Positions 33,249-43,220 are shown, numbered from the stretch's first letter. The stretch is DNA of 54,706 nt from Lysobacter daejeonensis GH1-9 (GCF_000768355.1 NZ_AVPU01000021.1:1-54706), one strand, 5' to 3'. Notes: generated by a model not told the origin, from the sequence alone. Program-made: numbers and translations.

Positions 33249-34130
33249 ATGCGTTTTGACCTCATCAGCCTGTTCCCCGAGTTCGTCGCCCAGTGCGCCG
33301 CCTTTGGCGTCGTCGGGCGGGCGGGGGAGCGTGGCCTGCTGTCGGTGCACGGCTGGAACCCGCGCGACTATGCGGAAGGCAATTACCGCCGCGTGGACGA
33401 CCGCCCCTTTGGCGGCGGTCCGGGCATGGTGATGATGATCGACCCGCTGCGGGCCTGTCTGGCAGACGTGCGGGCGGCCGATCCAACCCCGGCGCACGTG
33501 GTCTACATGAGCCCGCAGGGCGCACCGCTGACCCAGGCCAAGGTGCGCGAGCTGGCCGCCCACCCGCGCCTGGTGCTGCTCTGTGGCCGCTACGAGGGCG
33601 TGGACGAGCGTTTCCTGCAGGCCGAGGTGGACGAGGAGATCTCCATCGGCGACTACGTGCTGTCCGGCGGCGAGCTGGCGGCAGCCGTGGTGCTGGATGC
33701 CGTGGCCCGGCTGCAGGAGGGGGCACTGAACGACGCCGAGTCTGCGGTGCAGGACAGCTTCGAGGACGGCCTGTTGGATTGTCCCCATTACACCCGCCCG
33801 GTGGAGCATGCGCTGGGCAATGTCCCGCCGGTGCTGCTGTCCGGCAACCACGCCGAGATTGCCAAGTGGCGCCGCCAGCAGTCGTTGGGGCGCACCTGGC
33901 TGCGCCGGCCGGACCTGCTGGACGAGGCGACCCTGTCCAAGGCGGATCGCAAGTTGCTGGAGACCTTTCGTGCGGCGTGGGCGGCGGCGGGGCATGTCTC
34001 CGATCCCGCTGAGACTGGCGTGGCGCACCAGGTGGCCCCCGAGGCCAAGTCCACCGCTTCTGAGGTAGCACCCGCAGCCAAGGCCGCCCAAGCCGCTCCC
34101 GGCTCGACGGAACCGCCCCCGGCCGGCTAA
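33249..34130 (+). CDS. trmD: tRNA (guanine-37-N1)-methyltransferase TrmD
   Basis: 293 residues. SPOUT-fold enzyme that makes m1G37 and prevents frameshifting. Conserved pieces are [39 protein letters not shown] and [16 protein letters not shown], then PHYTRP and [16 protein letters not shown]. After the normal end at about residue 250 there is an extra 40-residue Ala/Pro/Glu-rich tail (E. coli TrmD has 255 residues). The tail looks disordered. Confidence 0.97.
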   Translation: MRFDLISLFPEFVAQCAAFGVVGRAGERGLLSVHGWNPRDYAEGNYRRVDDRPFGGGPGMVMMIDPLRACLADVRAADPTPAHVVYMSPQGAPLTQAKVRELAAHPRLVLLCGRYEGVDERFLQAEVDEEISIGDYVLSGGELAAAVVLDAVARLQEGALNDAESAVQDSFEDGLLDCPHYTRPVEHALGNVPPVLLSGNHAEIAKWRRQQSLGRTWLRRPDLLDEATLSKADRKLLETFRAAWAAAGHVSDPAETGVAHQVAPEAKSTASEVAPAAKAAQAAPGSTEPPPAG

Positions 34131-34134
34131 CTAC

Positions 34135-34164
34135 TAGCCAGCAAAAGAAAAACGCCGTTATAAT
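34135..34164 (+). promoter_or_regulatory. rplS promoter
   Basis: -35 TAGCCA (34135-34140, 4 of 6), 18-base spacer, consensus -10 TATAAT (34159-34164). It gives rplS its own transcript with a leader of about 95 bases, besides read-through from trmD. Confidence 0.6.
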
Positions 34165-34265
34165 GCACGGCTTAGCTCCACCCTTGCCTCACCCATAAGC
34201 TCCATCCACATGCCAGACGCGGGTCCACGTGCACTCGCGCTACAACGAATCCAACAGGCCGGACC

Positions 34266-34679
34266 ATGAACAAGCCCTCGATCCACACGCTGCTGCAGAC
34301 CTTTGAAGCCGAACAGATCCAGCGCAAGCTGCCCGATTTCGCCCAGGGCGACACCGTTGTCGTCAACGTCAAGGTGAAGGAAGGCAATCGTGAGCGCGTG
34401 CAGGCTTACGAGGGCGTGGTCATCGCCATCAAGAACGCCGGCCTGAACTCGTCGTTCACCGTGCGCAAGATCTCGCACGGCTACGGCGTCGAGCGCGTGT
34501 TCCAGACCCACAGCCCGACCATCGAGTCGGTCGAGGTCAAGCGTCGTGGTAAGGTCCGCGCCGGCAAGCTGTACTACCTGCGTGGCCTGGAAGGCAAGAA
34601 GGCGCGCATCAAGGAAGACCTGGCCGGCAACGCCAAGGCCAAGGCTGCTGCCGCCGCAGCCGCCGCTGCCGCCAAGTAA
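34266..34679 (+). CDS. rplS: 50S ribosomal protein L19
   Basis: 137 residues. [57 protein letters not shown] is standard L19. The last 25 residues are an Ala/Lys-rich tail longer than in E. coli (115 residues). L19 sits at the 30S-50S interface. A strong terminator follows. Confidence 0.97.
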   Translation: MNKPSIHTLLQTFEAEQIQRKLPDFAQGDTVVVNVKVKEGNRERVQAYEGVVIAIKNAGLNSSFTVRKISHGYGVERVFQTHSPTIESVEVKRRGKVRAGKLYYLRGLEGKKARIKEDLAGNAKAKAAAAAAAAAAK

Positions 34680-34703
34680 TCCGCGCGTTCCACCGCGCAG
34701 TGA

Positions 34704-34733
34704 ACGGCCGCCTCCGGGCGGCCGTTTTCATTT
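34704..34733 (+). terminator. Intrinsic terminator after rplS
   Basis: ACGGCCGCC-TCCG-GGCGGCCGT, a perfect 9 bp stem, followed by TTTCATTT. It ends the rpsP-rimM-trmD-rplS transcript. Confidence 0.85.
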
Positions 34734-34827
34734 GAGCGCATGCCCCGCGCTTCGATGGCCCGGGGTGAACGATTGCACCGTCGGACTGACGTTCGAGATT
34801 TGTTTCCCGCGCGTTCGCCACCATCTC

Positions 34828-35244
34828 GTGCCCGTGAACCCCGTCATTGCCCCTGTCGCCGACACCGTCCGCCTCGACCTGTGGTTGTGGGCGGCCCGCT
34901 TCTACAAAACCCGCGCGCTGGCCAAGCACGCGATCGAGACCGGCAAGGTCGAGATTGGCGGGCAACGGGCCAAGCCGTCACGCTCGGTACGCGTGGGTGA
35001 TGTGCTGAAAGTGAGCCGCGGGGAAGAGGTGTTCCTCATCGAGGTCCGTGACCTCAGTGATACTCGCGGCCCAGCCAGCGTGGCCCAGCACCTCTACACC
35101 GAAACGGAGGAATCGCGCCTGCAGCGGGAGCAGGCGCGTGCATTGCGCATGGCGGAGCGCAACGGTTACCGCGCGCCCGGGTCCAAGCCGGACAAGCGCG
35201 CCCGGCGACTGATCCGCGCCCTGGGCGATATCGACGCGATGTGA
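34828..35244 (+). CDS. hslR: S4-domain RNA-binding heat-shock protein 15 (HslR)
   Basis: 138 residues. DTVRLDLWLWAARFYKTRALAKHAIETGKVEIGGQRAKPSRSVRVGDVLKV is the S4 domain of HslR, followed by RPASVAQHLYTETEESRLQREQ and a basic tail. In E. coli Hsp15 rescues 50S subunits that hold a nascent chain with tRNA. The start is uncertain: GTG 34828 or GTG 34834 both fit the family length, and neither has a good ribosome-binding site. The upstream part of this frame runs back into rplS and is not coding here. Confidence 0.88.
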   Translation: MPVNPVIAPVADTVRLDLWLWAARFYKTRALAKHAIETGKVEIGGQRAKPSRSVRVGDVLKVSRGEEVFLIEVRDLSDTRGPASVAQHLYTETEESRLQREQARALRMAERNGYRAPGSKPDKRARRLIRALGDIDAM

Positions 35245-35277
35245 CCCCTGCGACGCGGCGAGCGAGCCGTCGGACGG

Positions 35278-35886
35278 TCAGCGCTTGCCGCCCAGCATCC
35301 CGCCGCCGAGCTTGAGCAGGTCGCCCAGTCCCAGTTGGCCGTCGCCATCCTGGTCCAGGACCGCGCCGAGCAGGCCACCGCCCAGGCCGCCCTGTTGGCG
35401 GATCTGCTGCTCTTCCTGCCCGAGGATGCTGCCCAGGCCCTGCGGAGACCGACTCGCCGCCTGGCCCTGGCCGAGCATGCGCTTGGCCAGATAGGCCATG
35501 ACAATGGGCGCGAGGACCTTCAGCAGCATGCTGGCCTTGTCGCCTTGCAGCCCGGTGGCGGCTCCAAGCCCCTGCGCCGCGCCCTGCTGGCGGGCACCGA
35601 AGATGTGACCGAGGATCTGCTCACCCTGGCCCCCGCCGCCCAGCACCGAGCCCAGCAAGCCGCCCAGGTCGCCGGTACCGGCGTGGTCGCGCTCCAGCGC
35701 GCCGAACAGCGATTCGGCCCCTGCGGGCTGGCTCGCGTTGCGGCCGACCGCACCCAACAGCAATGGCAGCGCGGCGGCGACAGCGCCCGAGGCCTGCGCC
35801 TGCGGCAATCCCAATTGCTGACTGATCTGCTCGATCGGTTGGCCCTGCAACTGGTTCAGAAGGTCATTGGCGAGAGAAGCGCTCAT
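35278..35886 (-). CDS. DUF937/YidB-like protein with an EF-hand loop
   Basis: 202 residues rich in Gly, Gln and Leu. The N-terminal part (LANDLLNQLQGQPIEQISQQLGLPQAQASGAVAAALPLLLGAVGRN) is DUF937. A second helical pair follows (ASMLLKVLAPIVMAYLAKRML). Near the end, residues 178-189 form a complete EF-hand loop, DQDGDGQLGLGD, with ligands at positions 1, 3, 5 and 12. No signal peptide. The function of DUF937 proteins is unknown; the loop suggests calcium binding. It is convergent with hslR. Confidence 0.78.
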   Translation of the reverse strand: MSASLANDLLNQLQGQPIEQISQQLGLPQAQASGAVAAALPLLLGAVGRNASQPAGAESLFGALERDHAGTGDLGGLLGSVLGGGGQGEQILGHIFGARQQGAAQGLGAATGLQGDKASMLLKVLAPIVMAYLAKRMLGQGQAASRSPQGLGSILGQEEQQIRQQGGLGGGLLGAVLDQDGDGQLGLGDLLKLGGGMLGGKR

Positions 35887-36059
35887 CGTGGTCTTCCATG
35901 GAGTGGAATCCGCATCCTAGCCCTTGCGCGTGGGCCTCATCGTGACGGCCATCAGCCAGGTGGTGCCACGCCGCTTGGCCGCTCGGATGACAGTTTGGCG
36001 TCGCTGTAATCAAGGTTGTCGATGGCCGGTTTCCCGGATTGTCAGTCAACGGTGGCGCC

Positions 36060-37046
36060 ATGGCGGATTGCGGTCCCCTCGGGATGTTGCAGCAGATGGC
36101 CGGTGGCTATTGCGTGGCCCGCTGCCTGCACGTGGTCGCGGAGTTGGGTGTGGCGGACGCGCTGGGTGAACAGCCCACCGATGCCGGCACACTGGCCGCG
36201 GCGGTGGGTGCCCATAGGGATGCCTTGAGCCGGGTGCTGCGCCTGCTGGCGGCGCACGGCGTGTTCGAACTGCACCGCGGCCGCTTCCGGCACACGGCCG
36301 CATCGCGCCTGTTGCGGGAGGACCACCCTGATTCGATGCGCGCGTTCGTCCGGCTATTCGGCCTGCCGGTGTTCTGGGACGCGTACGGGGTCCTCGGACA
36401 TTCCGTGCGTACCGGACGACCTGCAGTCGAGTTGCTGCATCCCGAAGGACTTTGGAGTTGGCTTTCACATACGCCCGAAGCTGCGGCCATCTTCAATGCC
36501 GCGATGGCGGCCAAGGCGCGCGGGCAGGTGGCGGCCGTGCTGGCCGCATATGACTTCCGTGGATTCGCGTTGATCGGCGACATCGGAGGGGGCAGCGGCC
36601 ACCTGTTGCGCGCGGTGTTGCAGGCCTGTCCTGCGGCCAAGGGAATCCTGTTCGACCTGCCGCACGTGGTGGCGACGGTCGAGCCGACGCCCCGCATGGC
36701 CTGCCAGGGCGGGGACTTCTTCAACGATCCGCTGCCCAGTTGCGACGCCTACCTGCTGATGGAGGTGGTCCATGACTGGGACGAAGACCAGGCGCTGGCG
36801 ATCCTCAAGGCAGTGCGGCGAGCCGCGCCGCCGGCGGCGAAGCTGTTGCTGATCGAGGCCCTGATCCCGGACGTGCCGGGACCGGATTCGGCACGTCTGC
36901 TGGACATCCACATGCTCGCGCTGGTGGGCGGCCGCCAGCGAACGACGGACGAATACGCCTACCTGCTGCGCAGCGCGGGCTTCGGGCTGGTGCGGACCGT
37001 GGAGACCCACGGCGGCGTGTCGATCCTGGAGGCCGTGGCACGCTGA
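36060..37046 (+). CDS. SAM-dependent O-methyltransferase
   Basis: 328 residues, of the plant-type/hydroxyindole O-methyltransferase family. An N-terminal winged-helix dimerisation domain (GVADALGEQPTDAGTLAAAVGAHRDALSRVLRLLAAHGVFE) precedes the Rossmann fold, with SAM motif LIGDIGGGSGHLLRAVLQ and the motif YLLMEVVHDWDEDQALAILKAVRRA, whose His-Asp is the catalytic base region. The end DIHMLALVGGRQRTTDEYAYLLRSAGFGLV is also typical. It methylates a small hydroxylated molecule that cannot be named. ATG 36060 is preferred over an upstream TTG (36039). It stands alone. Confidence 0.85.
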   Translation: MADCGPLGMLQQMAGGYCVARCLHVVAELGVADALGEQPTDAGTLAAAVGAHRDALSRVLRLLAAHGVFELHRGRFRHTAASRLLREDHPDSMRAFVRLFGLPVFWDAYGVLGHSVRTGRPAVELLHPEGLWSWLSHTPEAAAIFNAAMAAKARGQVAAVLAAYDFRGFALIGDIGGGSGHLLRAVLQACPAAKGILFDLPHVVATVEPTPRMACQGGDFFNDPLPSCDAYLLMEVVHDWDEDQALAILKAVRRAAPPAAKLLLIEALIPDVPGPDSARLLDIHMLALVGGRQRTTDEYAYLLRSAGFGLVRTVETHGGVSILEAVAR

Positions 37047-37060
37047 CGACGCATCAGCGC

Positions 37061-37092
37061 CGGCCAAGCCCGGAGCCCGGGCTCCGGCCGGA
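37061..37092. terminator. Palindrome between the methyltransferase gene and mutS
   Basis: CCGGAGCCCGGGCTCCGG (37071-37088) is a perfect 18-base palindrome; CCGGCC and GGCCGG extend it outward. It lies in the gap between two convergent genes and could end both transcripts, though there is no T run. Confidence 0.45.
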
Positions 37093-37138
37093 CCGACAGC
37101 GAATCAGGCCGCGTTCGGGGTCAGGCGGCAACCACCGG

Positions 37139-39733
37139 TCAAGCCAGGGCTTTCAGTCGATACAGCGCCTCCAACGCCTGCTTGGGGGTGAGGTCGTCGG
37201 GGTCGATGGAGGCCAGGGCATCCAGGGCAGCGGAGTTGGCGGCAAACAGCCCGAATTGCTGGGGCTGGTCCAACGCCGGTGCCGTCATCGTCGCTACCGG
37301 GGTGTCGCGGTTCTGCCGTTCCAACTCGGCGAGCCGGCCGCGCGCCTGTTTCACCACCGCCTTCGGGAGGCCGGCGAGTGCCGCGACTTGCAGGCCGAAA
37401 CTGCGGTCCGCCGGACCTTCCTTCACCGCGTGCATGAACACGAGTTGGTCACCGTGCTCCACCGCGTCCAGGTGCACGTTGGCGATGCCACTGCCGGGTT
37501 CCGCCAGGGTGGTCAGCTCGAAATAGTGCGTGGCGAACAGCGTGTAGGCGCGGTTGGCCTGCGCCAGGTGGCGCGCACAGGCCTCGGCCAAGGCGAGGCC
37601 ATCGTAGGTGGACGTGCCACGGCCGATCTCGTCCATCAGCACCAGCGACTGGTCGGTGGCGTGATGCAGGATGTAGCTGGTCTCGCTCATCTCGACCATG
37701 AAGGTCGACTGGCCGCGCGCAAGGTCGTCGCCGGCGCCGATGCGGGTCAGGATGCGGTCGATCGGTCCGATGTCGGCACGTGAGGCCGGTACGAAGCTGC
37801 CGATGTGCGCCAGCAGCACGATCAGCGCGTTCTGGCGCATGTACGTGCTCTTGCCGCCCATGTTGGGGCCCGTGATCACCAGCATGCGGCGACGACCGTG
37901 TTCATCACTGTCGCCCAGCACGAGGTCGTTGGGCTCGAACGGATCCTTGCGGACCGCTTCCACCACCGGGTGGCGACCGCGTTCGATGAGCAGGCCGGGT
38001 TCGGCCGTGAGTTGGGGTTGCGACCAGTCCAATGCCTGGGCGCGTTCGGCGAAACAAGCCAGCACGTCCAGTTCGGCCAGCGCGGCGGCGCAATGCTTGA
38101 GCGGTTCCAGATGGGCATTGAGCTCATCCAGGATGCCCTCGTACAGCAGGCGCTCGCGGGCCAGCGAGCGCTCGCGCGCCGACAGCACCTTGTCCTCGAA
38201 CTGCTTGAGCTCCTCGGTGATGTAGCGCTCGGCATTGGCCAGCGTCTGTCGGCGCGTGTAATGCGTGGGCGCCTTTTCCGCCTGCGCCTTGCTGATCTCG
38301 ATGTAGTAACCGTGGACGCGGTTGTAGCCCACCTTCAGGGTGGGGATGCCGCTGGCTTCGCGCTCGCGGACTTCCAGGTCCACCAGGAACTGGTCGGCGT
38401 GGGTGGAGAGGCGGCGCAACTCGTCCAGTTCGTGGTCGTAGCCTTCGGCAAAGACGCCGCCATCGCGTGCCAGCACAGGCGGCTGCGGCACGATGGCGCT
38501 GCGCAACAGGTGGGCCTGCGCATCGTGTTCGCCGAGTTCGGCGGCCAGTGCGGCCAGTAGCGGCGAATCAAGCGGCGCCAGTTGCGCGCGCAGGGCCGGC
38601 AGCATGGCCAGGCCGTCGCGCAGGGTAGAGAGGTCACGCGGCCGCGCGCTGCGCAGCGCGATGCGCGAGAGGATGCGCTCCAGATCGCCGATGGCGCGGA
38701 ACTCCTCGCGCAGCGTGTCGCCCGCGCGTGCCTCCACGATCGTGGCGACTGCATGGTGGCGCTGGCGCAGCAGCGCCTGGTCGCGCAACGGGCGGTGCAG
38801 CCATCGACGCAACAGGCGCCCGCCCATCGGCGTGATGGTGGCGTCCAGCACGCCCAGCAGCGTGTGTTTGTTGTCGCCGTCCACCCGGCTGTCCAGCTCG
38901 AGGTGGCGGCGCGTGGCGGCGTTCATCGCGATGGCACCATCGCCGGACTCCACGGCAATGGAGGTCAGGTGTGGCAGGCGCTGCTTTTGAGTCTCTTCCA
39001 CATAGCCCAGCAGCGCGGCCGCGGCGGCGACCGACAGGGGCTTGTCCTCCAGACCGAAGCCGGTCAGGTCGTGGAGGTTGAAGAAGCGCAGCAACTGGCG
39101 GCGGCCACTGTCAGCATCGAACAGCCATGGCGGGCGCCGGCGCATGCCCTGCCGGGTCTCGACGAAGGCCGGCCAGCCCTCCTCGTCAGCCACCAGGGTT
39201 TCGGCCGGTTCCAGCCGAGCCAGCTCGGCCTCAAGGGCATCCTCGCTGGCCACTTCGTTGACCAGGAATCGGCCGCCGGCCAGGTCGGCCCAGGCCAGGC
39301 CATATCCGGACTTCCCTCGTGCAATGGCCAGCAGCAAGGTGTCGCGGCGCTCGTTGAGGAGGGCCTCGTCGGTCACCGTGCCCGGCGTGACGATGCGCAC
39401 CACCTTGCGTTCGACGATGCCCTTGGCCAGCGCCGGATCGCCGATCTGCTCGCAGATCGCCACCGACTCGCCCAACGCCACCAGGCGTGCCAGGTAACCC
39501 TCGGCCGAATGGTGCGGCACGCCCGCCATCGGGATCGGCTGCCCCGCGGAGCTGCCCCGTTGGGTCAGGGTGATGTCCAGCAGGCGGGCCGCCTTCCGCG
39601 CATCGTCGTAGAACAACTCGTAGAAATCGCCCATCCGGAAGAACAGCAGCACGTCCGGGTGCTCGGCTTTCGCCGCGAAGAACTGCTTCATCAGCGGGGT
39701 GTGTTCGGGCGTCTTCTCGGCGATCTGGGTCAT
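37139..39733 (-). CDS. mutS: DNA mismatch repair protein MutS
   Basis: 864 residues. Mismatch-reading domain with [30 protein letters not shown] (the Phe-x-Glu motif is in GDFYELF), connector and lever domains, and the ATPase with Walker [10 protein letters not shown] at about 621-629 and [16 protein letters not shown]. The C-terminus ends in the short dimerisation helix [21 protein letters not shown] 39733 gives the family start [23 protein letters not shown] -10 box (TACAAT on the minus strand, 39789-39794) lies upstream. Confidence 0.97.
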   Translation of the reverse strand: MTQIAEKTPEHTPLMKQFFAAKAEHPDVLLFFRMGDFYELFYDDARKAARLLDITLTQRGSSAGQPIPMAGVPHHSAEGYLARLVALGESVAICEQIGDPALAKGIVERKVVRIVTPGTVTDEALLNERRDTLLLAIARGKSGYGLAWADLAGGRFLVNEVASEDALEAELARLEPAETLVADEEGWPAFVETRQGMRRRPPWLFDADSGRRQLLRFFNLHDLTGFGLEDKPLSVAAAAALLGYVEETQKQRLPHLTSIAVESGDGAIAMNAATRRHLELDSRVDGDNKHTLLGVLDATITPMGGRLLRRWLHRPLRDQALLRQRHHAVATIVEARAGDTLREEFRAIGDLERILSRIALRSARPRDLSTLRDGLAMLPALRAQLAPLDSPLLAALAAELGEHDAQAHLLRSAIVPQPPVLARDGGVFAEGYDHELDELRRLSTHADQFLVDLEVREREASGIPTLKVGYNRVHGYYIEISKAQAEKAPTHYTRRQTLANAERYITEELKQFEDKVLSARERSLARERLLYEGILDELNAHLEPLKHCAAALAELDVLACFAERAQALDWSQPQLTAEPGLLIERGRHPVVEAVRKDPFEPNDLVLGDSDEHGRRRMLVITGPNMGGKSTYMRQNALIVLLAHIGSFVPASRADIGPIDRILTRIGAGDDLARGQSTFMVEMSETSYILHHATDQSLVLMDEIGRGTSTYDGLALAEACARHLAQANRAYTLFATHYFELTTLAEPGSGIANVHLDAVEHGDQLVFMHAVKEGPADRSFGLQVAALAGLPKAVVKQARGRLAELERQNRDTPVATMTAPALDQPQQFGLFAANSAALDALASIDPDDLTPKQALEALYRLKALA

Positions 39734-40016
39734 TCGATGGGGTCGTTGCGAAACGAAGGCGTGGCGCGAATGCGCGCGCCGGACGCTGATTGTAGCGACT
39801 GTCCGTCTCCGGCCGGCTGACCGCATCACCTGACCAATGCGACGGTCTTTCCGTCCCTCCTCCCGGGCGGGTTGCTGCTATGCAGCGTGTAAACCTGTGA
39901 CGGCATGCTAGGTTCGGCCGCAAGGGGCGGTGGGCGCAGGTTTGGCGCAACACCGGCGCGCATGGGAAGGGCGGCATGGGGCGGGGGCCCCGGCGCCCAC
40001 ACTACGGGGAGGCACA
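39734..40016. other. Divergent gap between mutS and the TonB-dependent receptor
   Basis: 283 bases without a gene. On the minus side TACAAT (39789-39794) is a likely mutS -10. On the plus side the only clear signal is GGGGAGG (40006-40012), a strong ribosome-binding site for the receptor. A small hairpin (GACGG/CCGTC) lies at about 39841-39855. No Fur-like box was recognised. Confidence 0.45.
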
Positions 40017-42581
40017 ATGGCAATTCGCACGCCGCAACACCATGGTCTGGCAAAGGCCGTCGCCGCCGTCCTGATGATGGCATTCGTTTCGCCACTGCTG
40101 GCGCAGGACGCACCGGCCCAACAGCGCGACGAGGAGGAGGCGACCACGCTCGCCGCGGTCACGGTAACCGCCCAGAAGCGCGAGGAAGCCATGCAGGACG
40201 TGCCGATCATGGTCACGGCCCTGCCGGAGCAACTGCTCCGCGACACCGGGGTGCGTGACGTGAAGGACGTGCAGGTGCTCGTGCCGGGCCTGACCGTGAC
40301 AAGCACCCAGAGCGAGGCACAGACCACCGCCCGTATCCGCGGCATCGGCACCGTCGGCGACAACGCTGGCCTGGAGTCGTCCGTCGGCATCCTGATCGAC
40401 GGCGTCTACCGGCCCCGCAACGGCGTTGGCTTCGGCGACCTCGGCGAGCTGGAGCGGATCGAGGTGCTGAAGGGCCCCCAAGGCACGGTGTTCGGCAAGA
40501 ACACCTCCGCCGGCGTGATCAACGTGCTGACCCGGCGGCCCCACTACCAGCAGGAGGTGGAGGCTGAGCTGACCGTTGGCAACTATGGCGCACTGGGTGT
40601 GTCCGGGGCCTTGAACCAGCCCTTGAGCGACCGCGCCGCGTTTCGCGTGTACGCCGCCAAGCGCGAGCGCGATGGCTTCAGCGAGGTGCGTACGGGGGCG
40701 GGGCCGCGCCAGGATAAGGAGGACGGCGACCAGAACTTCCACACCCTTCGAGGCCAGCTGTTGCTGGAACCCACGGACACACTCGACATCCGCATCGCCG
40801 CCGATTTCACCAGTCGCGAGGAAAACTGCTGCGTAGGCATGACCACCGTGCGTGGCGCCACGGCCAACATCATCAACGCCTTGTCGCCTGACGAAGGCGT
40901 GGTGCTGGTCGCCGACCCGTTCGACCGCGTGGCCTACAGCAACCGCAGCACCGAGCAGGACATCAAGGACAAGGGGGTCTCCGCCGAGGTCAACTGGGAT
41001 ACGCCGTGGTTTGGCGGCGCGACGTTGACCTCCATCACGGCGCAGCGCGAATGGGGTTCCATCAACGGCCTGGATTTCGATTTCACCAGTGCCGATATCC
41101 TGTATCGCAACCCTGAGAAGGACGAGTCCTTCACCGGTTTCGATACCTTCAGCCAGGAACTGCGCCTGACCGGGTCCACGGAGAGCATCGATTGGATGGT
41201 GGGCGCGTTCTATGCCGACGAGGACCTCTCCCGCAACGAGACCTATCGTATTGGGGCAGCGTACGAGCCGTACCTGTCGATCGCCCTGCTGTCGATGATC
41301 AACCCCGCACTGGGTGCGTCGCCCACTGCGCCGCTGTTCCTGTCGCAGGCCAGCGGGCGCCCCTTTGGCACCGTGTTTGCCGGCTTCGGCGCCGACGACC
41401 ACTACAAGCAGAACGCCACCAGCGCGGCCTTGTTCACCAACAACACCTGGCACGCCACGGACGCGCTCGACCTGACGCTGGGCCTGCGCTACACGCGTGA
41501 GAAGAAGCAACTGCATTCGGCCTACAGCAACCCCAACGGTGGTGCGGGCTGCGGGGCGATGCTGGCCAATCCGGCTCAGGTGGTCGGAGCGCTGGTTGCG
41601 CGCGGTTTGACCGTAGCCCAGGCCACCGCGGCAGCCCCCAGCGTGGTCGGCTTCAGCTGCCTGCCGTGGGCGAACCCACTCCACAACGGTCGCGTCACCG
41701 ACCAGGAGCGTGAGGAGAAGGAGTGGTCTGGCACCCTCAAGGTGGCCTACCGCTGGAACGAGCAGTTGATGACGTACGCCTCGGCGGCACGCGGTTACAA
41801 GGCCGGCGGATTCAACCTTGACCGCGTGCAATCCAACACGGGCCTGTCCAGCGGCACCGCGGGCATCGTGCCCGTGAACGACACGTCCTTCGAAGGCGAG
41901 TTCGTCGACAGTTACGAACTCGGCGCCAAGACCACGTGGCTGGACGGCAACCTCCTGCTCAATGGCACGCTGTTCCACCAGACCTATGACGATTTCCAGC
42001 TCAACAGCTTCCTGGGCACCAGCTTCGTGGTGCGGTCGATCCCGGAGGTCACGTCCAAGGGCCTGGATGCCGAGATGATGTGGCAGGCGACGAAGGGGCT
42101 GCTGCTGCAGGGCGGGTTCACCTACGCGCGCACGCGCTATGCCGACACCATCCCGGGCGCAGACTTCGTTGCCCCCAATGGGGCCCTGTACAAGCTGCCG
42201 GGGTCGCAGGTCAGCTTCGCGCCGGATTGGTCAGCCTCCTTGGGCGCGACCTACGAGCGCGGTTTCGGTAGTGGCCTGGTGGGGCGCTTCAACATTGGCG
42301 CCAAGTACATGTCGGACTACAACACCGGCTCCGACCTCGACGTGGAGAAGGCGCAGGATGCGTTCACCGTGGTCAACGCGCGCCTGGGCTTTGGCCGCGA
42401 CGACAACCGCTGGATGGTCGAGCTCTGGGCGCAGAACCTGTTTGACGAGGAATATGTGCAGGTGGGCTTCGATGCACCGCTGCAGAACGTGTCGCCGGTA
42501 CCGGGCAATCCATTCAATTCCTACAACGCCTTCCTCGGCGCACCGCGCACCTATGGCGTCACCTTTCGGGTGGCCTACTGA
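40017..42581 (+). CDS. TonB-dependent outer-membrane receptor
   Basis: 854 residues. Signal peptide to about residue 30 (AKAVAAVLMMAFVSPLLAQD), TonB box region (LAAVTVTAQKREEAMQDVPIMVTAL), plug domain (RIRGIGTVGDNAGLESSVGILIDGVYRPRNGVGFGDLGELERIEVLKGPQGTVFGKNTSAGVINVLTRRP) and a 22-strand barrel ending in Y (PRTYGVTFRVAY). The form of the TonB box and plug is like receptors of sphingomonads and xanthomonads for complex organic substrates rather than classic siderophore receptors. The substrate is unknown and no transport or degradation genes sit beside it. Confidence 0.92.
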   Translation: MAIRTPQHHGLAKAVAAVLMMAFVSPLLAQDAPAQQRDEEEATTLAAVTVTAQKREEAMQDVPIMVTALPEQLLRDTGVRDVKDVQVLVPGLTVTSTQSEAQTTARIRGIGTVGDNAGLESSVGILIDGVYRPRNGVGFGDLGELERIEVLKGPQGTVFGKNTSAGVINVLTRRPHYQQEVEAELTVGNYGALGVSGALNQPLSDRAAFRVYAAKRERDGFSEVRTGAGPRQDKEDGDQNFHTLRGQLLLEPTDTLDIRIAADFTSREENCCVGMTTVRGATANIINALSPDEGVVLVADPFDRVAYSNRSTEQDIKDKGVSAEVNWDTPWFGGATLTSITAQREWGSINGLDFDFTSADILYRNPEKDESFTGFDTFSQELRLTGSTESIDWMVGAFYADEDLSRNETYRIGAAYEPYLSIALLSMINPALGASPTAPLFLSQASGRPFGTVFAGFGADDHYKQNATSAALFTNNTWHATDALDLTLGLRYTREKKQLHSAYSNPNGGAGCGAMLANPAQVVGALVARGLTVAQATAAAPSVVGFSCLPWANPLHNGRVTDQEREEKEWSGTLKVAYRWNEQLMTYASAARGYKAGGFNLDRVQSNTGLSSGTAGIVPVNDTSFEGEFVDSYELGAKTTWLDGNLLLNGTLFHQTYDDFQLNSFLGTSFVVRSIPEVTSKGLDAEMMWQATKGLLLQGGFTYARTRYADTIPGADFVAPNGALYKLPGSQVSFAPDWSASLGATYERGFGSGLVGRFNIGAKYMSDYNTGSDLDVEKAQDAFTVVNARLGFGRDDNRWMVELWAQNLFDEEYVQVGFDAPLQNVSPVPGNPFNSYNAFLGAPRTYGVTFRVAY

Positions 42582-42638
42582 GGCAAGGGACACCCGCGTC
42601 GAGTCAGGCGCGGGTGTCGGCCTTGGCGGTCGAGCCGG

Positions 42639-42644
42639 TATAGT
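42639..42644 (+). promoter_or_regulatory. -10 box of the cinA-like gene
   Basis: TATAGT ends six bases before ATG 42651, so the message would be leaderless. The -35 (TGTCGG, 42615-42620) is poor. Confidence 0.4.
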
Positions 42645-42650
42645 CGCCGC

Positions 42651-43151
42651 ATGAACGTCGATGTCTCCGATGCCGCGCTGCGCACGCTGGCCGAACAGGT
42701 AGGCCATAACGCGCAGGCCAACCACCAGACCCTGGTCACCGCCGAAAGCTGCACGGGCGGCTGGATTGCCAAAACCCTGACCGATATTGCCGGTTCGTCC
42801 TCGTGGTTCGAGTGTGGCATGGCGGCCTACAGCTACGAGGCCAAGCAGGCCTTGCTCGGCGTCCGCCCGCAGACGCTTGAGGAGCATGGCGCGGTGAGCC
42901 GCGACACCGTCATTGAGATGGTGTCCGGTGCGCTGGTCCACTCGGGGGCGACCGTCGGCGTCGCTGTCACGGGCATCGCCGGACCGGGCGGTGGGACCGA
43001 CGACAAGCCGGTCGGTACCGTCTGGATTGCGTGGAAGAAGCGCGGTGGCTACCCCACTGCGGTGGTGTTCCATTTCGACGGTGACCGCGAGGCCGTGCGC
43101 CGGCAGACGGTGGCCGCGGCGCTGCACGGGTTGCTCGACCTGATGAACTGA
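42651..43151 (+). CDS. pncC: CinA C-terminal family nicotinamide-nucleotide amidase (PncC)
   Basis: 166 residues, the size of stand-alone PncC. It converts NMN to nicotinate mononucleotide in NAD recycling. Conserved motifs are TLVTAESCTGGWIAKTLTDIAGSSSWF, with the catalytic Ser in AESCTGG, GMAAYSYEAKQALLGV and VAVTGIAGPGGGTDDKPVGTVWIAW. Placement just before lexA-recA is common in gammaproteobacteria. No SOS box was seen directly in front of it. Confidence 0.93.
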   Translation: MNVDVSDAALRTLAEQVGHNAQANHQTLVTAESCTGGWIAKTLTDIAGSSSWFECGMAAYSYEAKQALLGVRPQTLEEHGAVSRDTVIEMVSGALVHSGATVGVAVTGIAGPGGGTDDKPVGTVWIAWKKRGGYPTAVVFHFDGDREAVRRQTVAAALHGLLDLMN

Positions 43152-43191
43152 GGGGCGGGCAGGGCAGGCGGCTCCACCGTCCCAGGGGTGC

Positions 43192-43220
43192 TTGCACCGC
43201 GTCGTCGTTAGTAGTATTAC
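43192..43220 (+). promoter_or_regulatory. lexA promoter
   Basis: -35 TTGCAC (43192-43197), spacer of exactly 17 bases, -10 TATTAC (43215-43220). The -10 is inside the LexA box and ends seven bases before ATG 43228, predicting a leaderless or near-leaderless message. Confidence 0.6.

Noticed and set aside
37061-37092. REP-type mobile repeat between the methyltransferase gene and mutS
   Set aside because: The palindrome occurs once in the part examined and sits between convergent genes, so a terminator is the simpler reading.
40002-41978. 658-codon open frame on the minus strand
   Set aside because: It is exactly antisense to the TonB-dependent receptor, has low-complexity His/Gly/Val/Arg content, and shows no domain. 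High GC suppresses stop codons in this frame.
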